A stretch of DNA of 64,000 bases from Ifrita kowaldi (Eukaryota; Chordata; Aves; Passeriformes; Cinclosomatidae). The stretch lies in the NCBI GenBank assembly GCA_013398055.1, contig VZRS01002384.1, positions 612,934 through 676,933 of the forward strand, written 5' to 3'. Of this stretch, positions 1 to 10,164 are shown piece after piece; position 1 is the first letter of the stretch, and every line of letters begins with the position of its first letter. Below the pieces are notes generated by a model. The model ran no database searches. It was not told the origin of the DNA and saw nothing but the letters and a program-made list of their open reading frames with translations. A program made the position numbers and the translations under genes.

Positions 1-2317
1 ACAGATTCTCATCCCATGCAACTGCTAAAAAAGTAAGTTTCATAAAACACAATTTAACTGTACCCTGGGCTCCTCTGCATGAAGGCTTATGCCATCTCCA
101 CCATCTATATTCACACACATCTTTCCTTACCCATCTGTTCCTGTTTGGCCTTCCTCCAGTAGTCATGCTAAAAGTATGGCTCCGAACCTGTGAAAGCAGT
201 GAGTAGGCACCACTGCTGTGCTCACCACCTAGCACTGAGCAAGAGACAGTTGCCCCAAGCACCCGCCAACTCTGAGTGCCTCACTGGAAGATGTCACCCA
301 GCCACACTCCAGCATTTCTCCTCCCTCCACATGCTCCCCGACTCTGATGCCAGATGCCTCTGCTCTATCTTGCAAACACACTCTTGGTCCAATCACTCTT
401 TCAGTGTCATGTAAGGATGCTCTTTTACATATCAGAAGCTAAGAGCTTGACCCAGAATGAGGGTATACAGTGATGGCATTTGTCTTCTGGGCTGAGAGAA
501 GGAAAGGATAAATTTAAAACTAAAATGTCGTTACATCCAGAAAATACCCCTGCTGGTTTTGTTTTAAAATGTTTTTAAGAAAACAAACATTAATTACTAC
601 CAGATACAAACAGGGATAGTGTTAACAAGTAGTAATATTTTAAAACATATAATTCTACAATAATTTCTTATTCAAGGGCTCTTGGGCAAATGCCACAATG
701 TGAGATTGGGGAAAGGCTTGTTTGTGGAGTATATCCCTTCTTTGTCCCAATTTTGTCTTGTGTAATCAACACCTAAAAACTGTATGCCTTTTATTTCTTT
801 TCCTGGTATAGCCTTGCCCCCAGTTCCTGAAACCGAAAAAACCCAAAAAGACTCACTAATGTTCTGCTGTTTCTCATTGTCCAAGTTGTGCTGCTTCTCA
901 TTGTCTGACATTTTAGTCCTTCCCAATAGTGCTGGAGTAGGCTCTTGGAAAAATACAAATGCCCTGTGTCATCCAGGGCAGCTGGAGAAAAAAACTAGCT
1001 GAAAATCTAGCTGGGATCTAGTGGGTGTCTAGTAAGTGATGGTGGTCTCAGGTTCGGAAGAGCATGTGGTCTGGTGTCTAGGGAGACCGCACTGGAAGTG
1101 GAAGACCACCAGCAGCGTCTTACTGCAGGCCTAGGACTGCAGTTTATCTGACACTGGAGGGAGGCACCCGACTGCTCCTGGACGGCGTCCCTAGGCAAGC
1201 TGGTGATATGGTACCTGCACTAGAAGTTCTCTGTTACTGCACATAGCAAGAAAACTTTCTGCCTTTAAATCTTCCAGCGAAGTGTATGGTTATCCAGTGA
1301 AAGCCTCTTCCAGCATGGCATTTTGCCACCTACATGCTAAGTGACAGCCTCGTGGAGATGTCCATCCTGGAATACTGAATGCTTCCCTGTCCCAACCAAA
1401 AGTTGCCCTTCCTGACCTCGTGAGTTTCTATTAATTTCCTAATCCCAAATTAGTTGCTTCCCAACCGCCAGCCCTACTGGGCCATGCAAACAAGTTATTT
1501 CATACAGGAAGGTTTTTTTTGCCTGTGTTTGACACAGCTGTGGTACTGACAGTTTTCCAATCACAGAAGGACCCTATGTCCTTCAGGCACCATATGCTCC
1601 AGGTTACCAGCTGCTGCAGGTGCAGACCTGACACTGCAATACCACATCACTGTAAAGGACAGACATGAAGTTTCTGCCTAGACCATGGGATTTTTGAAGA
1701 AGAAGAACACCATGCACGAAAATATCAAGTGTCATATGACAACACAGTAGCACATGTCATGCCAAGTGGTCTTGTGCTGGGAACCTCAAAGGGCTTTTAA
1801 ATTAAGTCCACTGAAAGGTAAAGAAGGGTATAGAGGAGTTGGTACCCAATATTTTGTGGAAAATTAATAATAAACTCAGAAAGTGTAAGAGGAAAACACA
1901 AATAACCAGACAGTGAGGAATTCTTGAAAAATGCTCTGTCTGGAAAGGGGTATGTACAACTCTATTATGTCCTTAGTCTTCCACAAAGACAGATACGGGC
2001 AAGGATTGCAAAATCTTTGGCTGGGACTATGAATCAGAAAACATTTTACCTTTGTTTAATTATATAATCCAAAACCAAAATAATGTGAGGTAAGAAACCA
2101 AATCTATATCTGAATACCCCTAGAATTTTGGTTAGCTCATCACTGAATCTGATTCACACATGACAAAGTCTTCAAAAAGTACACAATGTAAAATCCTAAA
2201 CTTGAGATTTTGTATGTGAAACAGGAATCTCAGGAAGGCAAAGAAAGAGACTTCATAGAAATGAGGCTAGCAAGAAGAGACCAAGCAGGACCTGATCACC
2301 TGGGAAATGCAAATTCC
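1..2317. other. Non-coding DNA upstream of first CR1
   Basis: AT-rich DNA with no convincing gene. A 24-bp two-copy tandem duplication lies at 865-912. The minus strand at 672-926 is open and reads faintly like the RT region of an ERVL-type pol (see findings). The stretch 1,010-1,210 is more GC-rich than its surroundings but matches nothing I recognise. A strong donor-like AAAAAAGTAAGT sits at about 27-38 at the window edge, without a visible partner exon. Confidence 0.5.
865..912. repeat. Two-copy 24-bp tandem duplication
   Basis: TGCTGTTTCTCATTGTC at 865 recurs 24 bases later as TGCTGCTTCTCATTGTC at 889. The first 17 bases differ at one position; the last seven have diverged. On the minus strand it gives a repeated DNEKQ within an open frame. 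It is probably a local slippage duplication. Confidence 0.7.
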
Positions 2318-3058
2318 TGCACACAGACATTAGAAAAGCCAGGGAGCTGACTGTCTGGAAAGCAGCTTTGCAGAGAAGAACCCAAGGCTCCTGGTGGACA
2401 AGTTAACCATAAGTCAGCAATGCACACTTGTGGCAAAAAAGGCCAACAACATTGCCAAGAGGTTATCGGAGGTGATCATTCTCCTCTGCACAACACTGGT
2501 GAGGCCACACCTGGAGTGCTGTATCCAATTCTGGGCTCCTGAGTACAAGAGAGACATGGACATACTAAAGTAAGTCCTGCAAAAGTCCACAAAGATGAAG
2601 GGACTGAAGCATCTTTTGTACAAAGAGACGCTGAGAGCTGGGATTGTTTAGCCTGGAAAACAGAGGGTTTAGGGGTATCTTACCAGTGTGTATAAATTAT
2701 TATGTACATGAAATGTAGTGCCTGACTGGGACATGCAATGAAGAGGGAGCCACACTCTTTTCAGCGATATTCAATAACAGGAAAATAGGCAATAGGAACA
2801 AATAACAGGCAGAATACAGAAAATTCCACCTAAACATTAGAATTGTTGGGGCTTTGTTTACTGTGATCAAACACTGGAAGAGGTTGGCAATAGAGTTGTG
2901 CAGTCTCCATCTGTGGAGACATTCAAAGTCCAGCTGAACCCAACCTTGAGATACCTCGGCCATAACCCTGAGAAATCTGTTCTAACTTAACCTGCTTTGA
3001 GAAGGTAGATGGGACCATACCTTCAAAAGTCCCTTCCAACCATAACCTGTGATTCTGC
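2318..3058 (+). mobile_element. CR1 LINE fragment, 3' end with RT C-terminus relic
   Basis: This is a 5'-truncated CR1 retrotransposon in plus orientation. The sequence follows the CR1 RT C-terminal region: GGAAAGCAGCTTTGCAGAGAAG, then GGTGAGGCCACACCTGGAGTG, then CTGGGATTGTTTAGCCTGGA. The untranslated tail follows (TCTGTGGAGACATTCAAAG, then AAAAGTCCCTTCCAACCATA) and ends near GTGATTCTGCA. The frame is full of stops, so it is dead. The CCAGTGTGTATAAAT/AGAGGGAGCCACACTC stretch shows a different subfamily from the copy at 10 kb. CR1 copies are normally 5'-truncated with the 3' end kept, as here. Confidence 0.88.
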
Positions 3059-4984
3059 AAATCTACATGTGAAGATAGAAAGTCTTCAGGCAAATGACCA
3101 ATTTGGAGATAGTAGATATGTTCTGAATATGATTTTAGGCTTCGAAATTATCAGGAGGGTTTGAGGGTGGAGGTTAACCATACTTACTATTTTTATTCAT
3201 TAGAATATATAATGGTATATATTAGAAATATATTCCAGTAAAACTCAATATATTCTTAAACAAAAGACTGGGTTATCTGAAAATATAACTTGGTTGGTAG
3301 TTTAGAGATTTGAGCAAAAATCTCAGATTAGAATTGCAAAAATTCAAATCTAAGCTGATGATGTATCAGTTAATCAAAACAATATTATGTAACAGTGATA
3401 ATGAGTATTCAGACACATAAGATTTAGAAGATAACATGTAGATTCAGAAGACAACAAGAAACTTGCAGCCGGTGCCATGTAATTATTCTTGCCTGGAAAG
3501 AAAAGTTCTGAAGTAAAAACGCTAATCTCTACCATCCAACTACTCAGTTTTCTAACACCTTCTGACATTTCCTCTCTGTTGTCTTTTGTACATTATTGCT
3601 TCCTGTTGACATATGCAAAGCTCTCTAATTGAACACCTCTGATTGCTTCTTGAGTCTTTCATTTGTGGTGGCGCCTGAGCAAACCCTTGACAAAGATTAG
3701 GTAGCAGGTGTACTGTGTAATCACTGCTTGCAATGCAGACCTCGAATGTCTGCCAGTTTGCTCGCACTTCACCACCCATGTGCTTTTTACCTGCTATTCA
3801 GTACTCACACAGTCCTGGCTCTTTACTCTAAGGACTGTCTTTCGAGCTGTGTTTGTCTACCCTAGCTGATGGCATGCACTGACCTCTTTGTCCATAGACA
3901 AGAATAAAATGCCACTAAGATTTTACTGACAGTAAAATTAACAAAAATTTAACTATTTACTAAGCAGTCGGATGTAACTAATTTAATGTTACTTAAACAT
4001 TATCTCCTCTAGGGATGCTCAGTTCAGAAATTGTTTACAGAGAAGAGAATGGTAACTTTTATCTAAGAAGGGCCCGCTTCTTAGATAATACATTCATGTG
4101 GCTCACGAGAACCTACTGAAAATAAAGGCTTTTTAGTTTCATACTGACAATTTATATATTAATCCTAAATTGTTCATCCATTGTGCAAAGTACAGGAGCA
4201 CCTGCCCTGTCCCTCACATCCAAGCATTTCTTGGTATGGTACTTCAGACTGTACTGGCAAAACTGAGCTTGCTGGTATCAAAGAAGTTTTCAAACAAGCC
4301 TGAAATTCATTGGTGCAATTATCTCTTCATCTGAAATCTAAAATTATTCACGTTCAAGAGAGTATTGAACACTCTTGTGGAGGCAGCCAATTTAACATAA
4401 CTGGCCACAGTTCACAGCCAGGATACATTCACGCCATCTCTTCTTTTAGTTATCTTTAGTAGCTAACATTCACAGTTGGGAATATGAGCCTCATTCAACT
4501 CTCTGGTCACCTAACACAACATTTTTGGCTTCACTGGTTGCATAACACATTGTGGTGAACAATAAGCTCACCTGATGCAAACCAGTGGAAACTGTTTAAA
4601 TCGTGACCTTTAGTGTAGCTGAAGCAATTCAGAGGCATTGCTCTTTCGTCCCTGCCATTACAGTGAACAGTGCATTACGTATACTTCGGTTTCTTTGTTT
4701 AATAAAAGGCAAGCCTTCTGCAGCGTCAGGAAAGTCAATGAATGTTTCGTGTAAAATCCACAGGAGGATATAGTCCTGAAGCATTTTGTGGCTGTTAACT
4801 ATATGTTTTCTTTTTCTTCACAAGATTGTGCTTACAAACAGTAGTCAAATACTACTATTGCTATAATTGAGACATCTGTTGAAACAGTAAAAACAAAAAG
4901 CACCACAGTAAAAAGGAATTTTAAAAAACCATTCTAGTCAATGATATAAGGACAAACAAGAGGTTTTACAAATAGATAAGGATC
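3059..4984. other. Non-coding DNA with one strong hairpin
   Basis: AT-rich sequence with no supported gene. The open minus-strand stretch near 3,552-3,779 has neither splice support nor a recognised domain. The notable item is a perfect inverted repeat at 4,059-4,088, listed separately. Confidence 0.5.
4059..4088. repeat. Perfect 12-bp inverted repeat, 6-nt loop
   Basis: TTATCTAAGAAG (4,059-4,070) and CTTCTTAGATAA (4,077-4,088) are exact reverse complements around the loop GGCCCG. The stem is mostly AT. It could form a hairpin or cruciform. No flanking target-site duplication was seen to make it a MITE. Confidence 0.9.
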
Positions 4985-5280
4985 GGGAGATTTTTGAGGG
5001 AGACTGTAGTCTCTCGGTGTGATGGATGGAGGCGAGCTGCTGACAGATGAGGCACAGAGTGCTGCAAAGCTAAAAGATTTCTTTGTCTCAAGTATGTTCA
5101 CTAGGGAGAAAGAGGGAAACATGCCAGAATCAGAGAGAAGTTTCCTGGAGGCAGAAAATGAAAAATTAATGAAATGAAGAGTGACACCAGAATAACTAAA
5201 AAGGAATCAGTCAGTGAAAAAGAATATACAATTATAGTATTGGATGGCCTGTATCCCAGCATTCAGAAAGATACTGTATA
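4985..5280 (+). mobile_element. Ancient CR1-like LINE relic, EN-RT linker region
   Basis: In one plus-strand frame the stretch 5,021-5,115 reads GGELLTDEAQSAAKLKDFF followed by VSSMFT. This is the pattern of the linker before the CR1 reverse transcriptase; the 10-kb copy has a similar GYLTN...DKAEVLNTVFVSVFN stretch. About 130 bases on, in another frame, DGLYPSIQK resembles the DGMHPRVLK start of the RT. Frames are broken and nucleotide similarity is low, so this would be an old insertion. It could instead belong to another LINE of the CR1/L2 group. Confidence 0.5.
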
Positions 5281-7669
5281 TGTACATTTTAATTAAGTAG
5301 GGAAATAAATTTATTACCATCAATAGAAAAGGCAGATGACTTACCACACTTACCAGAGTTCATTAGGGGTTGAGGAATGGGTTAAAGGAGATTTACAGGC
5401 AAAAGACTTAAGAACAGTTGTGGATTAGGGTACAAAGAGCAGGCAGCTCTGAAATAAGCCAGACTGAGCACTGGCTACAGAAGCCAGTATTTTCACACTG
5501 CATATCTAAATGAAGCTATAACTTTTTAGATTAAGGTTGTGTATATAGACATGTGATAAGAATCTAACACTTAGAATTAAGAGACAGTTAAGATATAAAC
5601 TATCAAAAAATTATTACCTGTGCCTTTAAAATCTTTACACAGAAAGGTACTGTATGCACCTATATGCATGCGTTGCTTGGTAATATTCTGAAGTGTAACT
5701 GCAATTCAGTTGAATTCAGGATTCACCCAGCACAAACTGAAGGCAAAATACATGTACGAGTATGGACATTTGAACCAGACTCAAAATCTGACGAAGAAAT
5801 ACAGAAACACTCATATTTAATTGTGTGACTTAAATTAGTGAAAACAGGAGGCCTGAGCTGAAAATTTACTAAATTTTACTCTTTTTTACCATAAATTTTA
5901 CATTTAAAATTTACACTGGACATAAGACTTAAATGATTATGTTGACCTCTGAACAAGTTACAAAAAAACATGCAGTTATCTAAGGAAAAAGGTCATTAAT
6001 GACATAAAGACCAGGAAGAACAAAACTGAGATCAGGGATCACAGCGTTTTGCACTGCATTACAAGCAAGATTTTAAAATAAAAACAAATTTCTACAAATA
6101 TGAAATGCTATTTGAAAAGGTTGCCATAAAAAATGAAAACAGACACTCAGCCAGAGTTGAGCAACTCCAAAGGTAATACGCAGGCTTTGTTAAACCTCAT
6201 AGCTTAATGGGCAGATTTTACAGCACCAACTAGATGCCAGAGTGAGACATGGAACCTCCTCATGCTAACCATGATACAAACCTGTAAGCACCTGCTGAAC
6301 AAAATTATTTTTTACTGAATTCAATTAAGCAATTTCTGTAAATTTGTATTCGCTAATAAATACAAATTATTACAAATTCAGAGTAGCGCTTCCCTTCTCA
6401 AATGGTAGAGTTGATTTCACATCAGCGTGTAACTCAATACTAGCAACTTGTGAAGTGAAATGAAAACACAACAAGTTGAGATAGTGACAGAAGAATAGGA
6501 ATAAAGGGAGATAAAATACACTCAGAAAGGAATAGGATTATGAAAATTAATCATGTGCAATTGATTGGTGTTCATTAATTCAAAATTGGTGAGGTTTTTT
6601 AAAACCACAGTGAGGCAATAAAGTAGTATTGATCTTCTCAATTTCTACAGACTGAAACTGATAACATTAAAATAGAAATTACGGAAGATAGAATTAAAAG
6701 AATCAATAAGAGTCTGCATATTGCTACACTGTGCAAATGCTCTGTTGACTGCAATTACAATGCAAACTAATTCATGAATATTTACTAATTCTGAACTTTT
6801 CCTTGTTGGAAAAGTCATTCTCAGAAGTGAAACAAACTTCTTCACTGCAATATCTCATACTGAATCCCCATCACCTGTTGTTCATCACCACGACTGATAT
6901 CCACTTGACGTTCATGTCATCATCACACAAAAAGTGCACAATACCTTCAAGCTTTTGAGACATAGAGGGATGTTACTTATCTTATGTTAGCGTGTATTTA
7001 CTTCAGTGACTATGGCCAGAGGCAGAGGCCCTACACTAGAAGCAGAACTGTGAAGGATTGTGAGAGTCTTTATAAGGAGTTGGTGTCACAGTGTGTATTT
7101 GGCCCTGGAGAGGGTTTACTCTCTCCTGCCAAGGTGCAGCCACACTGCTTGTAGAGTTCCTTTGTGCCAGAAATGCTCAGTGTAACAGCAAAGTGTAAGA
7201 TGAGAACGTGTGGCACTCAGCCCTGCCTTTAAATTCACCAGGCAATCCCTCATATTCGACAGAGACAGCCAAGAGAGAAGCTGGTAGTAACCGCTAAAAC
7301 ATGCCAGCTGTTTATTTGGCTTTCTTCCCCCACAGATTACTAAACAGCACAGACTGAAACAAAGGATTAGGAATGCTCAAGATTTCATATTGCTAGAAAT
7401 ACCACAACCAGAAGGGGATATCCTGTATTATAAATTGTTTTAAGTATGACATTTTATTTTTTTCTACCTATTTCAACTAGAGCAAAGTCAAATCTGTTAA
7501 ATAAAATTAATGGAAATAAATTAACATATCTGGCATTTTTCAGCTGAAAGAGAAAGCTTTTACAGTCTGATTCTGAGCCATCACAATATCACTCGACATT
7601 TGAGCTCTTGATACTTGTTTTCAAGATGCAATTCAGCAGAGCATTACACAGCCTCATTGAGGCTCCCCT
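5281..7669. other. Non-coding DNA
   Basis: AT-rich sequence with no recognised repeat. An acceptor-like tract (GCTTTCTTCCCCCACAG, ending about 7,335) precedes 36 open codons that end in TAA. There is no partner exon or recognised peptide, so it was not called. Confidence 0.45.
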
Positions 7670-7735
7670 TCCCACAAAAGGTTGGACCAGATGATCTTTT
7701 AAAGGTCCCTTCTAGCCTGGGCAGTTCTGTGATAA
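7670..7735 (+). mobile_element. CR1 LINE 3' tail
   Basis: AGGTTGGACCAGATGATCTT, then TTAAAGGTCCCTTCTAGCCT, ending GTTCTGTGATA, is the diagnostic 3' end of a CR1 element in plus orientation. Only the last 60-100 bases are recognisable; weaker similarity may begin near 7,640. No coding part remains. Confidence 0.85.
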
Positions 7736-9913
7736 CTGAAATATTATTTTTCCCATTGCTTTCCAACTGGGTTATCTTAGCACTTTTTTTGCTTCTTAAC
7801 AAATTTAAAAGCAGTATACTGGAATTATATGATAGCGATCAGTGCAGACTGAATTTCTTCATTAAGTAGTGGGGAGGGTATAATCTTGTGCATTGGACTG
7901 ATCATGCAACCCGCTGCTGCTTTAGGCAGGCAGTTAAGGTAATTGCCCATCATAGACGTGCTTACTCTGATTGCACGCTAGAAAGAGAAGGCAACTGATT
8001 TCCTATTCCCCCATTTACTGATATTAGCTTTATGTTGCTACCACCAGAGCTGCACATAATGTACGACTCTTTACAACTCTGTTTACATGGCATAAAATAT
8101 AATTTGGTTACTACAGAAATCTTATCCAAGTTTTAAATGTTCACTGAGAACCAAAACAATCCAAAAAACTAAACCCCGTCTCCTCATAAACTAATAGTGC
8201 TGGAAGTCAATTTAAGGAACAGAACAGGCAGGTTACAAACTATTTAAAAGGCATCCCCATGTAGTTCTTCGTGTCCTAAATGAGAAAAATGTACAGATCT
8301 TAATAGAAACAATTATAAGCAGAAGCTTTTGCTTTCTAATCGAACTCGAGATGCCACTAGAACACAGCTTTTCTTTGTCATGTTGTAATTAAAGGTACTC
8401 CTTAAGCATTTATGTATGTGCATGAGAGACAGTGGTCTGGACACCTGCATCTGTGCAATTAGAACACTGAAAGAAATAAGGGTGTGATTTTTAGCCTTTT
8501 AATGGGTGTAAATATACATACAAAAGGTAAAGTACCAAGTAATCACTCCGCTAGTCTCTATTCACAGAACAGATAAAGCAAAGACCATATAAAAACATGT
8601 TTTCTCACCTAACCTTTAATCATATAACCTCTAAATTATATTGCCACTGCTTTCAATTCTCAGTCGGGTATTGACAAAAGCACTGTCCATTATAACCACT
8701 GATATTCCATACAAATGGTTCCTCTAAGTAAAAAAAAGTAGTAATAGCTTTAAAAATGTTGAAGAGAATGTTTTATAAACTACTGCTGGCAAATGAAACC
8801 AAGCACTCAACAGCCTACTAGACCAAGTATTTCACCTCTCAGTTTTTGGAGACTGCTAGAACTCACTGACCAAATGAAGATACCTATAATACAGAATGTT
8901 CTAAGCTCATCGCCCTAAGTGCTGCTGACATATATATGATGATTCTATGATTCTAAACAAATCTTCAATCTGAGTACATTCTATTAACCCAGAGAATATA
9001 AAAAATGAAGCATTTACAATGCAGTAGATCGTACTGATTTGATGTGACATTGTATCTTGCCCTTACATCACAAATGCACAGTTTTACCTCATATCCAAGC
9101 AAATCTGAACACGCTGCAGGCACAATACAATTTTCTTGGAGATAAATACTTTGGTGTACAGCTGGACCATCTTACCAGTAGTGTACAAGTGAAAACTAGG
9201 AAGGAAGACGTTTGTAAGATGTGGCCTGTTAATACAACAGCAGAGGTTAAGTAAGTAAGAAGGTCTAAATATAGCAAGGAATTGGTTCTATTCCTATGCC
9301 TTTAAACTTGAACTTGGGTATTTTTGCTAGTGACAAGATTCCTTTGGTTCAGATGATTGCTTACCAGGGTCAAAAATACTGTTTGTACAGAGCCAATGCA
9401 CAAATGTACCATTCTCCTTTTGTTTCTACTACTTTGTGCCTACAACTTGGCAAAATGCTGTTCAGACCCAAACTTAGAAGCTTTTTAGTCATCTTGCATC
9501 AACATAAAACCCGTTCTTTTCACAAATAGCAATAAAAAGGTTTTCCAGCCTTTATCCTGGACACATGGGTTTTGAGTATTGGGTACTGAGTGACAGCACT
9601 AGAGAATGAATCCCGGTTTGCTCAGAAAGATTACCATAGGCAACATAAGGAAGTCCTTCCAAAATTACGTCAGCAATTATGCTGATTTCTTGTACAATAC
9701 TCTACTGATTTGAGAAAGTAATTCAGCTTCAACTTAACCTTAATCATTGTTAAAGACAACACAATTTCCTGATTTCATACAGGAAATCAAATACAGAAAT
9801 TGAGTGAGTGTATATGTGGTCTCATAGGGCCTTATCCACCATTTCATATAAGAACAAAAAAAAAAGCCCCAGTCTAAGTTACTTTTAACCCTGACCTGGT
9901 CTGGTTTTCTAGG
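7736..9913. other. Non-coding DNA
   Basis: AT-rich and largely featureless. ATTCTATGATTCTA at about 8,941-8,955 matches the octamer tail of CR1 but is too short to call. Two plus-strand open stretches (9,057-9,254 and 9,296-9,529) have ordinary composition and no splice-site pair or domain I recognise. Confidence 0.4.
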
Positions 9914-10066
9914 GAAAAAAAAAAAACAAAAAACCCAAAACAAAACAAAACAAAACAAACCCCAAGAACAAAAAACAAACCCAAACAAACAAAAAACAAA
10001 TAAAAAAACCACAAAAAAAACCCACAAAAAACAAAACAAAAAACCCAAACCAAACAAACAAACAAC
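9914..10066. repeat. A/C-rich low-complexity tract
   Basis: About 150 bases composed almost only of A and C on the plus strand, as irregular CAAAA/CAAA/AACCC units. The complementary strand is T/G-rich and gives spurious long open frames rich in F, V, C, G and L. It lies about 100 bases before the large CR1 and may be a degenerate poly(A) or microsatellite expansion. Confidence 0.85.
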
Positions 10067-10164
10067 TATTTAAAAACTGAGGAGCAAGGTGTCAAAATTA
10101 AATTTACAAAAGCCATCATAAAACATCATAAAATGCTACAATGTAACCACCTGAAATGCTTCTA

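Noticed and set aside
131..187. 57-bp minus-strand micro-exon between TTTCACAG and TGG|GTAAGG
   Set aside because: Splice motifs fit, but 19 codons is too short to distinguish from chance. Similar pseudo-exons occur on the plus strand, for example 18,003-18,051.
7336..7443. Terminal-exon-like segment after CTTCCCCCACAG
   Set aside because: Only 36 codons, no partner exon, no recognised peptide.
8936..8956. CR1 octamer tail ATTCTATGATTCTA
   Set aside because: Only about 15 bases match; no other CR1 sequence upstream.
9740..10057. 105-codon F/V/C/G/L-rich frame, minus strand
   Set aside because: Translation of the A/C low-complexity tract.
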